Shown: positions 26,528-36,277, numbered from the stretch's first letter. The stretch is DNA of 64,000 nt from CAZOLI01 sp964580675 (GCA_964580675.1 CAZOLI010000017.1:1-64000), one strand, 5' to 3'. Translations and numbers: made by a program. Notes: generated by a model not told the origin, from the letters alone.

Positions 26528-26540
26528 TCCCCAACACATC

Positions 26541-27668
26541 TTACTTCGAATCCGAGTTCTCCTTCACCGGTTTCCGCTTCCAGAACCCGTCCTCCTGAAC
26601 CCAGCGGAACCGAAGTGTTTCGCCGACTTTGTGCACCAGTGATTTCGTGACGTGAAGGCGGTCTCCCATCGGTTCCAGAAAAAAGTCAATGTCGTACAGG
26701 GTGTCGTCACGGGACCGCATGTCCACACAGGCAAAGAACCGGTCGGGCCGGACCTTTGAGAGGCGATCATCGTGCACGCGAACGAGTTCCGTAAGTTCCA
26801 ACACCTCTCCCGTTTGTTGATCCTCCACGGCCACGTATCCGTCGTTCAGGTGCATGCTGGTATCGATGTACCGCCGGATGGCCTTTGAAATGTCGTCCAT
26901 TGTGAAGGAGGGATTCGTTGATTGTTCAGGCCCGCCGGTGCCGGGATGGCGCTCGCTCATCATGCCCGGGTGACGTTCCAGCATGGTGTCCCCCTCCGGC
27001 TCCCCCTTTCCTTCGAGCGTTTTGAAATACGCCCATAGAGCGTCCCGGTCGCGGCCCCCAAGATGGGGATACCCGGGCATCATACCGGGACCTCTGTTCA
27101 GAATTTGATCGAATTTCTTCCGGGAGAACCGTTTCGTGACACCGGCCATCGGAGCGGGGGTCATCGGGTGTTCCGACGGAATGCCCGACGGAGGGGGATC
27201 GTTCGTCGTGGCACGGTGACACCGGGCGCAATTTGATTCAAAAAGTTGCTTCCCCCGTGTTTCCGGATCCGGTTCTGTGCGTTTGGCCACCGCGGTGTTT
27301 GATCCGAAAAGGTAATCAACAATTGCCGATCGCTCGTTTTTCGAGAGAAAAGAAAACGCCGGCATCATTCCTTTTCCGTTTCTGATGCGCATTCTGATGA
27401 AGCTCGGGGAGCGCCGGCCCAGGTTCTTCAGGGAGGGAATATCCGGCGGGTTTCCGGTGAGATCCATTCCGTGACAGCTCGCGCAGTGTCTCACGTACAG
27501 TTTCTTTCCGGTCGTGTGTTTTTGGTTTTGCTGTACCTCATGTGCAGCCGTTTCCACCTCCTGTTTCGGTTCATTTCGCTCCCCTTTTTTTGATCGTGTC
27601 CCGTTCGTTTTGTCTTCACCACAACCGGCAAGAAGAAGGAGGCCCAATAAAAATATTGTTCTTTTCAT
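26541..27668 (-). CDS. Dihaem c-type cytochrome lipoprotein
   Basis: 375 residues. Lipoprotein signal with lipobox LLAGC (Cys16), then two class I cytochrome c domains: haem sites CASCH (62-66) and CARCH (147-151), with candidate distal Met in MMPAF (101-105) and in the MMPGYP segment. A Met/His/Pro-rich linker (about 225-250) contains a repeated ERHPGM pair that could bind metal. The last 120 residues (from DDISKAIRRYIDTSMHLNDG) form an unassigned domain. Likely an electron carrier on the outer face of the cytoplasmic membrane. A good promoter lies directly upstream. Confidence 0.9.
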   Translation of the reverse strand: MKRTIFLLGLLLLAGCGEDKTNGTRSKKGERNEPKQEVETAAHEVQQNQKHTTGKKLYVRHCASCHGMDLTGNPPDIPSLKNLGRRSPSFIRMRIRNGKGMMPAFSFLSKNERSAIVDYLFGSNTAVAKRTEPDPETRGKQLFESNCARCHRATTNDPPPSGIPSEHPMTPAPMAGVTKRFSRKKFDQILNRGPGMMPGYPHLGGRDRDALWAYFKTLEGKGEPEGDTMLERHPGMMSERHPGTGGPEQSTNPSFTMDDISKAIRRYIDTSMHLNDGYVAVEDQQTGEVLELTELVRVHDDRLSKVRPDRFFACVDMRSRDDTLYDIDFFLEPMGDRLHVTKSLVHKVGETLRFRWVQEDGFWKRKPVKENSDSK

Positions 27669-27970
27669 GAATTCGTGTCCCTGCCTGCGAAGTTCTGTAC
27701 CTAAGGAAGCAACCGGTATTTTATATATCTTGTTCCCGCCGTCAATAACAAATAAACCACAAACAACGATTCACAGATTGTTTTTCAAATCATTGACAAA
27801 ACGTTGAAATTCGTGGCAGAAGACGGGGTACTGGCACGATGGAATTTCGAAACGTATCACTTTCTCCCGGTGCATAATTTGTAAAAAAAACGGGGACATA
27901 ACATGTTTCATACCCGCACGTCTTTCATTGGGTTTGTTTCTTTTTTTATATGTCTCATGTACACGAATCA
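27669..27970. other. Intergenic region holding the cytochrome promoter
   Basis: 302 bp between two minus-strand genes. The part next to the cytochrome gene carries the promoter listed at 27718-27745. Otherwise AT-rich with no recognised repeat or gene. Confidence 0.5.
27718..27745 (-). promoter_or_regulatory. Sigma-70-like promoter for the dihaem cytochrome
   Basis: On the minus strand: -35 TTGACG (27745-27740), 16-base spacer, -10 TAAAAT (27723-27718). It is about 50 bases upstream of the ATG at 27668. Confidence 0.45.
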
Positions 27971-29338
27971 TCAACGTGCTTCGTCATTTTCCTCACCATT
28001 CCGTACCTGCTCAACGACCATCTCCACGGAATGTCCCGGGCGCAGGGTAATGGAAGGAACGAATTCCGCAATCTCCTCGGTCACAACGGAAAAATCAACA
28101 CGCTGCAGAACCCGGGCCAGAATGATCGGCATTTCCATCATCGCGAAGTGTTTGCCGATGCAGTATCGATCCCCGCCCCCGAACGGGAAGTACGAGAATT
28201 TGGGCCGGTCCCGGGATTCGGTCCACCGGGTCGGCCGGTAGGTGAGCGGGTCCTCGAAGAACCGATCGTCTCGATGCACCACCCACTGGGGAAGAAGAAA
28301 TCCGGATCCCTCCGGGAACCGGTACCCGTCCAGTTCGTACTCCCCGGCAGTGGTCCGGGCGATGGTAAAGGCCGGGGGATACAGACGTAGGGCTTCGTTG
28401 ATGGCCGCGGAAAATTCGTCCGTTTCGAGAACCCCTTCCGGGTGAAAGGAATCCGCCTCGAACATCATCTCCAGTCGTTCGACCAGTTCCTGTTTTGCCC
28501 CGGGGTGGTTCCCCAGGCAGTAAAACGTGTAGGTCAAACCCGCCGCCGTGGTGTCCGCGCCGGCCAGGAAAAACTCCAGCAGGTTTTCCCGGAGTTCGCT
28601 GTTCGTGAGGTCCCCCGATTTTTCGGCCCGTACCATCTGGCCGAGCAGGTCCGACGGTTCCCCCTCCTGTTCTCGCTTCTGGTGAATCATTCGATCGATG
28701 AGGTCGTAGAGGTTGCTCTTTGCCCGGTTGAACGAGAGGTTTGACGGAACCGGCACCCACCGGGGGAGAACCCCCCGTGAATTGCGTGCATCGGCCCGCC
28801 TGACCAGTTCGTCCGCCGCTTCCTTCACGGTCGAAATATCGTCTTTGGTGAGCTTTTCTTCGAACAGACATTCCGACACGGTTCGGATGGTGACGGTGCT
28901 CATTTCGTCGAGGAGGTTCAGGGTTTGTCCTTCCTGCCAGTTGTCGATTTGCTCATCGACAATTCTCGAGATCCGGTTTTGGTAATTGGTGACGGCGGCG
29001 GACGTGAAATGGGGCTGCATAAGCCCCCGAAGCCGTTGCCACTGTTCGCCCTCCGTGTGTATCAGGGCGTCCTCCTCGAATCCCTCAAAGGCCTGCCGGG
29101 TGAGGGGACCGACCCGGAACCGGTCGTAATCCCGTTCGACGATCTGCTGGATGAGGTCCGGATCCGTGACGACGGTGACCACGCGGAAGGGCATCTGCAG
29201 CTGAAACAGGTCCCCGAGCTCGTCGTGCCACCGTGTAAGCGCCCCGAGGGGGTCCGACTGAAAGGCAAGGGCGTTGCCGAAAAAAAAGGAACCGGAAGGA
29301 GACGGCGGTTCGTTATGGTCTCCGGCCGTGGCCATCAC
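27971..29338 (-). CDS. Cytochrome P450
   Basis: 455 residues, full length. I-helix oxygen-binding motif AGADTT (259-264), K-helix ExxR (EALR, 315-318), and haem-binding loop FPFGGGDRYCIG (384-395) with Cys393. There is no N-terminal membrane anchor, so it is a soluble bacterial monooxygenase. No ferredoxin or ferredoxin reductase gene is adjacent, so its redox partner must be elsewhere. The shape (long B-C region, PERF-like RPTRW) resembles the CYP102/CYP110-type fatty-acid or terpene group, but the substrate cannot be predicted. The C-terminus is acidic. Confidence 0.96.
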   Translation of the reverse strand: MMATAGDHNEPPSPSGSFFFGNALAFQSDPLGALTRWHDELGDLFQLQMPFRVVTVVTDPDLIQQIVERDYDRFRVGPLTRQAFEGFEEDALIHTEGEQWQRLRGLMQPHFTSAAVTNYQNRISRIVDEQIDNWQEGQTLNLLDEMSTVTIRTVSECLFEEKLTKDDISTVKEAADELVRRADARNSRGVLPRWVPVPSNLSFNRAKSNLYDLIDRMIHQKREQEGEPSDLLGQMVRAEKSGDLTNSELRENLLEFFLAGADTTAAGLTYTFYCLGNHPGAKQELVERLEMMFEADSFHPEGVLETDEFSAAINEALRLYPPAFTIARTTAGEYELDGYRFPEGSGFLLPQWVVHRDDRFFEDPLTYRPTRWTESRDRPKFSYFPFGGGDRYCIGKHFAMMEMPIILARVLQRVDFSVVTEEIAEFVPSITLRPGHSVEMVVEQVRNGEENDEAR

Positions 29339-29667
29339 GTGTTTCTGGGAAAACGGAGGAAGATCGCGTCCGATAGACGAGCCGGTGACGTATTACCCTA
29401 ACCAAGGACAACATTCAATTCAAAATTATGGATGTGTTAAAGGAATGAGGGGGTTTCCTTACAGAATCGCCATTTATTAAATGCGAAATTCGAAATTCGA
29501 AATACGAAACAGGAATTTGACGGAATCAACAGGATCAACAATATCCTGTCGATCACTGTACGCCTCAACGTACGAGCCGTGACACTTGACGCCCGACACA
29601 TGTCGTTCAACGCTCAACAAACGACCCCTGATGAACGAGGGTTGCCATCTGCTGGTTACGGGGGGAG
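29339..29667. other. Intergenic region with repeat C and TTCGAA tract
   Basis: 329 bp between the FTR1 gene end and the P450 start. It carries GAAATTCGAAATTCGAAATA (29485 onward) and repeat C. The P450 promoter should lie here but no clear boxes were found. Confidence 0.5.
29518..29556 (+). repeat. Interspersed repeat C, copy 2
   Basis: GGAATCAACAGGATCAAC then AATATCCTGTCGATCACTG. Matches the block at 15481-15530 at most positions. A weak inverted repeat (AGGATCAAC against CCTGTCGATC) may let it fold. Confidence 0.7.
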
Positions 29668-31449
29668 TTACTTCTCGCCGGCACGGGTGGTTTCGTCGTC
29701 CGAGAAGGAACGGATGTAGTGGATCAGTGTCCATTTTTCCTCCGGGGAAAGGCTGACAAACGCGGGCATGGCCGTGCCCGGTTTGCCTTCGGAGATCCGG
29801 TAGAACAGGTATGCGTCGGAACGGGCGTCCATGAATTCGACCCGCGTAAAGTCCCGGGGATCCTCCCTCAAATTTCTGGCGACCACGCCGTTTCCTTTTC
29901 CGTTTTTCCCGTGACAGTCCTGGCAGTGTTGTTTGTACAGTTGCTTTCCGTTTTCAAGGACCTTCGAAGAGGCCGTTAGTGGGTTTTCTTTCGACCGGTA
30001 CTTCCCGGGAACAAATAGCTGTTCGGACGGTGTCTTCGACGGGCCGGCCGCGGGCAGGGGACCCACGTAGATGACCCCGACCGCACCCGCCACAAACAGT
30101 CCCACCACGGCGGGTGTAAAAATTTTTAGCCCGGTCGATCGAGCCTGTTTGTGCACCTCAAACGACGGCTCGTCCTCGTCGTCTCCTTTGATGCGATTCT
30201 CGAGGAACGGGAGAAGGAGAAAATGGTAGACCAATCCCCCAACAACGGCAACAACCAGAACCCCCTGCAGGATGATGCCTTCCCAGGTCCCGTTGATGCC
30301 GAACCAGGTGGAGAGAACGGCGGAATCGGGTACCCAGGAGGCGACGGTGACGTTGACGTATCCGGCCTCCTGCAGTTCGGCGATGCCGTCCCCGGCAAAC
30401 TTAAAGGCCAGCAAGTACAGCAAAATGCCGGTGACGGTAAAGAACGACTTCATGGGCATCTGCACCCCGTACCGGGTTACGAGAACATATATCCCCATAA
30501 GAAGAACGATTCCGAGCAGCACCCCGCCGCCGACCATGGAATATCCGGCCGAAACACCGTCCGATTTGGCCAGCAGGCCTGCGTAAAACAGGACGGTCTC
30601 GAAGCCTTCCCGGAACACGACAAGGAAGGAAAGGGCGAACAGGGCCCAGCGATTCCCGCTGGAGCCGGCGGATTCCACACGATCCTTGATGTAGTCCATC
30701 CAGCGCTCGGCGGATATTTTGCCGATCAGCCAGTGGCTGACCGAAAACAGCACCAGCATGGCCAGAATCATCGTGACGCCTTCGAGAAGTTCCTGCTGCT
30801 GCCCGCCAACGTCCAGGAACGTTCCCGCGGCCACCGCAAGCGCAGCCGTGGCCACAACCGCCGTGCCCACGCCCAGGTAAATGTCCGATATCTCGTTCTC
30901 TCGCCCAATTTTCATCAGCACCCCGATCAGGGCCGCCACGATCAATATGGCTTCCACGCCCTCCCGGAGAATAATGACCAGGGAGTTGACGAACAGTGCG
31001 GTTGGGGTGGTCTCGCCGGTGAGTTTGTCCCGGGACTGTTCCACCAGATGAAGTAACCGTTCAAGGTAACGCCCCCCGGCGTCCCGGTCGCCGCGCCCGT
31101 ACGAGTTGCTTGCGCGGGTCCAGTTCTTCTCTATCTGCCTGTACAGGCTCCGGGATTCGGTCTGCAGCTGTGAGTGATAATCGCTCTGCTCGAACGTGAA
31201 AAACAGGTCCTGAAGACGGGTGGACAGTTCTTCCCCGGAGAGTTCGGACGTGTTCCTGCGGAGATCATGTAACGTGGAGCGTATTTGTTCTTGGCTTTTC
31301 AGGGCCTTTTCCTTTGTGTTCCGGTCTTCCGCCGCACCGGTCTCGCCGCTGTCACCGGATCCGGCATAGGCCGGAGAGAGGACCGGTACACCCGCCCCGA
31401 TAACCAGGAGGAAAACGGCCAGGACGGCTTTTGTGCGGAGCAAATTCAT
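29668..31449 (-). CDS. FTR1-family iron permease fused to cytochrome c
   Basis: 593 residues. Signal peptide (about 6-29), a periplasmic helical domain (about 40-145), then seven or so membrane helices with the two iron-path motifs REGVEA (162-167) and REGFET (280-285), and a C-terminal cytochrome c domain with haem site CQDCH (509-513) and likely distal Met in AMPAF. FTR1 moves Fe3+ after oxidation of Fe2+. The fused haem suggests electron transfer coupled to uptake. ATG 31449 overlaps the stop of the P19-like gene (ATGA), so the genes are translationally coupled. GTG 31461 is an alternative start. Confidence 0.93.
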   Translation of the reverse strand: MNLLRTKAVLAVFLLVIGAGVPVLSPAYAGSGDSGETGAAEDRNTKEKALKSQEQIRSTLHDLRRNTSELSGEELSTRLQDLFFTFEQSDYHSQLQTESRSLYRQIEKNWTRASNSYGRGDRDAGGRYLERLLHLVEQSRDKLTGETTPTALFVNSLVIILREGVEAILIVAALIGVLMKIGRENEISDIYLGVGTAVVATAALAVAAGTFLDVGGQQQELLEGVTMILAMLVLFSVSHWLIGKISAERWMDYIKDRVESAGSSGNRWALFALSFLVVFREGFETVLFYAGLLAKSDGVSAGYSMVGGGVLLGIVLLMGIYVLVTRYGVQMPMKSFFTVTGILLYLLAFKFAGDGIAELQEAGYVNVTVASWVPDSAVLSTWFGINGTWEGIILQGVLVVAVVGGLVYHFLLLPFLENRIKGDDEDEPSFEVHKQARSTGLKIFTPAVVGLFVAGAVGVIYVGPLPAAGPSKTPSEQLFVPGKYRSKENPLTASSKVLENGKQLYKQHCQDCHGKNGKGNGVVARNLREDPRDFTRVEFMDARSDAYLFYRISEGKPGTAMPAFVSLSPEEKWTLIHYIRSFSDDETTRAGEK

Positions 31450-32670
31450 TCTTTCGTCCACCGGAAGGTCACCTCTGCTTCGGACAGTTCCTGTGCCGGC
31501 GCGACCTTCATGCCGGCCGGCCGTACGTTTGCGGTCACCTCGTAGGTTCCGGGCTCGAGTTTTACGTTCTTCCCGTAGTGATAGAACTCCGCAAGGAGAG
31601 GTTCCAGCGTAACGGTTTTTCCGTCGGCGTCCGACGCTCCCTCGGGAACAAACGTAAGTGTGACCTCCGCGTACGGCACGGGATCGTTGGAGGCGGCGTC
31701 CATGAGGACGATTTCCACGTGATTCTCTCCCTCCTCGCCCGGTACCGTTTGATATGAACCGTCACGGTAAATCCAGTACGGCTCCGGCCCTTCCGCGATG
31801 AACCCGATCCGGNNNNNNNNNNNNNNNNNNNNNNNNNNNNNNNNNNNNNNNNNNNNNNNNNNNNNNNNNNNNNNNNNNNNNNNNNNNNNNNNNNNNNNNN
31901 NNNNNNNNNNNNTCATGTTCTTCTTTATCACCCAGCCTGATGGTCACCGTACAGCCCGGGAGATACCGTTTGGTGTGTTTCTCGCGAACAGCCACGCCCA
32001 CGTAAAACGATCCGTCCGGCGTGGCTTCCCCGGTCTGGTCCGAACCCGCCGGTCGCAGAACCAGGGGTTCGCGCGTGAACATGCCGACGCGGTACCGTCC
32101 GGATATCGTTTCGGTCTGGAGGAAGCTATCGGTCCGGCCGATCTTCGACACGTATTTTTTTCGGTTGGGATCCACCTCGGCCGAACGATACTGTTCCAGC
32201 GTTTTCACCACCTCCTCCACCAGTTTCTTTTCCTCTCCGACGGATTCCCGGTTCTTCACGATTCGTTTCACCTCCTCCAGTTTCTCTCGCAGTTTCGAAA
32301 CAATCCCGGCATCCCTTTTCTCCAGTTCGGATTCCATCTTGTCGAGTTTGTTCAGAGCGCCGTCGGAAAACATCTTTGCTTCCATGTGTTCCGTCTGATT
32401 CGTAACGTTTCCGTCCTCGTCCACGGCGTTCGCGTATTCCTCGTGAATCATTTCCACCTTGGCGATGAGGGCGGAGAGGTTGGATTCGAACGGAGAGATT
32501 TTCCGTTCCTTATCGTTGTTCGCGCCGGTTTGGTGTTCGTTTCCGCTGTTGCCGGCGGGGGATTTGCCGTCGGAAGCCGCCGGGGAATCGGGAGATTGCT
32601 CACCGCAGGAGGCAAGCAAAACGACGGGAGAAAGCACAAGAACGAGCAGAATGATGAGTGAATTCCTCAT
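31446..32670 (-). CDS. Periplasmic iron-transport lipoprotein, P19/Tp34-like (broken by assembly gap)
   Basis: The N-terminal part (32670-31913) has a lipoprotein signal with lipobox LLASC and a charged helical region, then YVGVAVREKHTKRYLPGCTV typical of the start of the Tp34/P19 beta-sandwich. The C-terminal part (31812-31446) shows LLAEFYHYGKNVKLEPGTYE, matching the HYG-N-V-L metal-site end of that family. The two parts are in different frames across the 100-N gap, so the real gap is not 100 bp as drawn. P19-type proteins bind Cu/Fe and deliver iron to FTR1. The stop overlaps the FTR1 start. Confidence 0.8.
31813..31912. other. Assembly gap (100 N)
   Basis: A run of exactly 100 N, the conventional size for a gap of unknown length, inside the P19-like gene. 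Frame analysis of the flanks shows that 100 is not the true length in phase with the gene. Confidence 0.99.
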
Positions 32671-33042
32671 GTTTTTGGGTTCAGAACGAGAGGCAAAAAT
32701 AAGGTCGAGAGAAAGGAATCGGGTGGGAAAGAACGCGTATCGCGTCGAACCTGACGCTGTTAAATCGGGTTAAATGATCCGTAAAGGGCGTTGTTCGACG
32801 AGGTACCCCCTATCAATGCCACCGATAACACAATCCGGTGCCGCTAATCGAAATTGATATTCATTCTCAATTATACGGGCATCGTTTCCTGACTGTCAAG
32901 AACCGGTGATTTGTTCGTCCTGAGTGGACGGAAAACTGTTATTTGTGACGGCATGTTCCTAAAATTGATTTCTTCCGTTGATCCGGTGGATGGAATTCAT
33001 CCGTATTCGTGTTTCCGTGGAGCATTTGTTTTCGTCAATCTC
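32671..33042. other. Divergent control region of iron operon and cyclase
   Basis: 372 bp between the divergent P19-like and cyclase genes. Besides the candidate Fur box it holds no gene or shared repeat. Confidence 0.5.
32852..32872. promoter_or_regulatory. Candidate Fur box
   Basis: AATTGATATT (32852-32861), centre C, ATTCTCAATT (32863-32872). The arms match at 8 of 10 positions, and TGATATTCATTCTCA is close to classical Fur boxes. It lies about 180 bp upstream of the P19-like/FTR1 operon, which is where iron control is expected, and about 170 bp before the cyclase gene. Confidence 0.6.
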
Positions 33043-34284
33043 ATGAACCCGGTGGAAGCACTTCGGTGGCGCTGGCGGAAATGGACCGACGAGCCGGAGG
33101 GGTTGAGCAACCGCGAACAGTGGTTTTTCCGCGCGGTAATCATCGGGTACCCGCTCGGGGCACTCGTGCACGTGCTGTTTTTCCTGCTGTTTCTGCGGTG
33201 GGGGGTTTCGGAGATGGTGGTCTTTAACCTCATAAGCATCCCGTTTTACCTGGGCAATCTGGCGCTTGCCCGGAACCGGCGATTGCTCCTTTCGTATGTG
33301 CTGGCGGGAACCGAGGTGAATCTGCATGCCATACTGGGTGTACACTTCCTGGGCTGGACCTCCGGACTGCAGTATTACATGATCACCTCCATTATCGCGT
33401 GCCTGATGATCATCGAGCGGGACGCGATCAAGTTCCTGGTGGTCTCCGGTCACATTCTTCTGTTCGTCGGCCTCTATCAATACAGTGCCTCCATCGGACC
33501 TTCTGTGTACGCTGTGGATGCGACGGAACTTCAGGCTTTCAGTATTATTAACATCATGGCGTCGTTCGGCATTACCACGTTAATCACGGCGTATTACATA
33601 ACACTGGCGCAGGAGGCCGAGGCGGCGCTTGAGCGGGAGCACGAGAAGAGCGAACGCCTCCTGCGGAATGTGCTGCCGGAACCCATTGCCGACCGGCTCA
33701 AGGAGGAACCGGACACGATCGCGGACCGGTTCTCCAGTGCCAGCATTCTGTTCGCGGACCTGGTCGGGTTTTCCGAGGTGGCCCGTGAACTCCAACCGGA
33801 GCAACTCGTAAACGGTTTGAACCGAATCTTCTCCCGGTTCGACGACCTCGTGGAAGAACACAACCTGGAAAAGATTAAGACGGTCGGGGACGAATACATG
33901 GTGGCCTCCGGGCTTCCGAACGTTCGCGCTGACCACGCGGAGGCCATTGCCCGTTTTGCCCTGGACATGCGGGAGGAGTTACGGTCGTTTAACAACGAAA
34001 GCCGGTTCGACTTTGAACTTCGCATCGGCATCAACTCCGGCCAGGTGGTGGCGGGGGTGATCGGGAAGAAGCGGTTTCTCTATGACCTGTGGGGGGACAG
34101 TGTCAACCTGGCCTCGCGGATGGAGTCTCAGGGCGTGCCGGGAGAAATTCAGGTATCCAGCAACACGGCTTCCCTGATCACCCCGAAATTCGAGGTTCGG
34201 CAACGGGGGGAACTGGACGTGAAGGGGATCGGTTCGGTACAAACCTATTTCCTTCGGGGACCGGACGGTGAGGGGGCTTCCTAG
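33043..34284 (+). CDS. Membrane-bound class III adenylate cyclase
   Basis: 413 residues from ATG 33043. Residues about 28-188 form six membrane helices. A short linker NVLPEPIADRLKE (209-221), the usual lead-in to this cyclase class, is followed by the catalytic domain: metal Asp in FADLVGFSE (Asp239) and VGDEYM (Asp283), substrate Lys279 in EKIKTVG, and YDLWGDSVNLASRME. The Lys and Asp pattern points to ATP rather than GTP. The frame continues upstream to 32911, but conserved sequence starts at 33043. The membrane domain is probably the sensor. The ligand is unknown. Confidence 0.9.
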   Translation: MNPVEALRWRWRKWTDEPEGLSNREQWFFRAVIIGYPLGALVHVLFFLLFLRWGVSEMVVFNLISIPFYLGNLALARNRRLLLSYVLAGTEVNLHAILGVHFLGWTSGLQYYMITSIIACLMIIERDAIKFLVVSGHILLFVGLYQYSASIGPSVYAVDATELQAFSIINIMASFGITTLITAYYITLAQEAEAALEREHEKSERLLRNVLPEPIADRLKEEPDTIADRFSSASILFADLVGFSEVARELQPEQLVNGLNRIFSRFDDLVEEHNLEKIKTVGDEYMVASGLPNVRADHAEAIARFALDMREELRSFNNESRFDFELRIGINSGQVVAGVIGKKRFLYDLWGDSVNLASRMESQGVPGEIQVSSNTASLITPKFEVRQRGELDVKGIGSVQTYFLRGPDGEGAS

Positions 34285-34314
34285 GTGGTGTCACCGACCG
34301 GACCCCTGGTGGCC

Positions 34315-36015
34315 TTATTTTAAAATCTCGCGGGCCCGGTTTGCTTTTTCGGCATTGTCCGAGGAGGCGGCGTTCTCCAGCTGCGGACGTGCGTACGGCC
34401 TGATTTCCTTGAGTGTCCGGGTGGCCTCCTGGCGTTTTTTATAGCTTTTGTGGCCCAGCTGGTCGACCATTTGTTTGACCCAGCTGGAAAGATCGGACTG
34501 CTTTCGTTCCTCCTCGAGCAATTTGCCGGCGTAGAATTTAGCGTTACCACCGGTCCGTTTGAACATTTTCAGGGCCTTTTTGTGGTTATCCTTCTGCAGG
34601 TGCTCCACGCCGTTCAGAAATTGATCCAGGTGCTCGTGGAGCGCGTCCTGTTTGTCCCAGTTTTTGAGTTTCTTCCGGGCGGTGGGGACGTCGTTTTTGT
34701 TCAGTGTTTCGACAATCGAAATGGCCTTCTTGATTCGTTCTTCCGGGATGTTGATGACGGCGCTTTCCGAGCCGTATATTTTTCCCAGTGTGCTGACGTT
34801 GATCACGGTGGCGTATACCCGGCCGCCCTCGAAACACCAGCGGCCAATCGGTTTCCAGGAGCCGTAGGAGCAGGTGGACGGATCTGTTTTTTGCTTGTTT
34901 GAGAGAACCCTGGATACATTCCGGCGCCATTTGTTCCAGTATTTGGAATTCGGGTTAGACCCCCCGGGCCCGAAGGCCAGTCGGAGGGCCTTCGTCCCGT
35001 AATACCAGTAGTAGAAGTCCACGGGATTCCCCTTGCTGTTTGGTGAGATCCCGTCCGGCCACGTCGGTAAGTCGTCCATAAGCAGCCTGGACTGTGCCAT
35101 AAGTATTTTTTGTTCCGCCCTCTTTTTTTTCACCATTAAACGTATCATCATGGAAATGGACGAGAGGGCTGGGTGGTTTGCATATTTGTCGTTTTTCCCC
35201 GGCACACGGACTTTCAGACCGGCCTGTTCCTTCTTCCGGTATCCTGTTTGATAATAATTTTTTTCCGTGGTGGAATCGACGAATTCCAATGCCTGGCGGA
35301 GTGGTTTTCGAGGAAGGTCAAAACCCGCTTCTCGTCCCGCAGTCAGCGCGCTGACACACCAGCTCGTTACCGAGACATCGCTGTCACCGGACTGGTAGGT
35401 GTAGCGCCAGCCCTTCCCTCGGGACCGTGCTTTTTTGATGTAGGTAAGTGACTTTTTCACCGGTTTCTTCAACGATTCCATACGATACCGACCGTATGCC
35501 CGGGCCATGGCCAGCGTTGCAATGGCGTTTTTGTACATGGGCTTGTTTCCCGCCTTGAAAAACGATCCGTCGTCGTTTTGCTTTTTCTTCAGGTAGTTGA
35601 CGCCTTTGCGCAGCGACTGATCAAGCCGCTCGCCTTTGAACACCGATTTCTGGTTCAGGGGAATGCCCGCATTGACGAAGGCCAGCACGGCCAGACCGGT
35701 GACGCCAAAATCATTGATGGCCCGGTTTTCCTCCACATATCGCTTGCAATTACCGTCTTCATCGCATTGCTCCCGATAGTTATATACGCCCCAGTGCCCG
35801 TCATCGGACTGGTGGCGGGACAACCAGTGGAGCCCTTCCATGATGGTGGTCTTGTGTTCTGCGGGGGTTTTTTCCTGATCTTCTTGCTGGCCGTTCTCCT
35901 GGGCCCCGGCACCGACGGACACAAGGAGCGAAAGTCCGACGACGGCGAGGAACATCGGGAGGGAAAGTGCCGGCCATCCCTTTCGGTCGTTCCGGTTGCT
36001 GGTTGGCGTTTCCAT
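34315..36015 (-). CDS. Secreted toroid protein with C-terminal helical module
   Basis: 566 residues from ATG 36015. Signal peptide LFLAVVGLSLLVSVGAGAQ, then prenyltransferase/squalene-oxidase repeats: SRHQSDDGHWGVYNY, KKKQNDDGSFFKAG and RYTYQSGDSDVSVTSW. The large insert around residue 330-400 contains PVDFYYWYYGTKALRL. The last 50 residues (LGHKSYKKRQEATRTLKEI and following, ending AREILK) are a helical module also found at the ends of the proteins at 48244-49500 and 58838-60010. Longer homologue of the protein at 24422-25558. Function unknown, and no cyclase active site is seen. Confidence 0.85.
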   Translation of the reverse strand: METPTSNRNDRKGWPALSLPMFLAVVGLSLLVSVGAGAQENGQQEDQEKTPAEHKTTIMEGLHWLSRHQSDDGHWGVYNYREQCDEDGNCKRYVEENRAINDFGVTGLAVLAFVNAGIPLNQKSVFKGERLDQSLRKGVNYLKKKQNDDGSFFKAGNKPMYKNAIATLAMARAYGRYRMESLKKPVKKSLTYIKKARSRGKGWRYTYQSGDSDVSVTSWCVSALTAGREAGFDLPRKPLRQALEFVDSTTEKNYYQTGYRKKEQAGLKVRVPGKNDKYANHPALSSISMMIRLMVKKKRAEQKILMAQSRLLMDDLPTWPDGISPNSKGNPVDFYYWYYGTKALRLAFGPGGSNPNSKYWNKWRRNVSRVLSNKQKTDPSTCSYGSWKPIGRWCFEGGRVYATVINVSTLGKIYGSESAVINIPEERIKKAISIVETLNKNDVPTARKKLKNWDKQDALHEHLDQFLNGVEHLQKDNHKKALKMFKRTGGNAKFYAGKLLEEERKQSDLSSWVKQMVDQLGHKSYKKRQEATRTLKEIRPYARPQLENAASSDNAEKANRAREILK

Positions 36016-36231
36016 TTTTGGTACGATGAACTGTAGAAAAAAACAGTGTATACGCGACGGTATCACACAACACTCGCACAGGACACCGGGCCGGTTCACC
36101 CGGATGGAAAAAGGAGTACACCCGTTCTTCTTATTTAAACGAAAAATGTTGATGCAGGTTCAATCGGTTTCCCGGAAGAGGTCCGGATGGTTTCCGGCAC
36201 ACCGGGTGGCCAGAAGAATCTTCCCGCGTGT

Positions 36232-36259
36232 TTGAGTGTGACGGCGTTCCTGCTACACT
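36232..36259 (+). promoter_or_regulatory. Candidate promoter of the nuclease-helicase operon
   Basis: TTGAGT (36232-36237), 16-base spacer, TACACT (36254-36259), ending 18 bp before the ATG at 36278. It would drive the small Cys protein and the two AddAB-like genes. Confidence 0.4.
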
Positions 36260-36277
36260 GAATTGGTTGCCTGATCT

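Noticed and set aside
31762..31931. Two separate iron-binding genes at the gap
   Set aside because: The halves are complementary parts of one P19-like domain. The apparent split is due to the N run.
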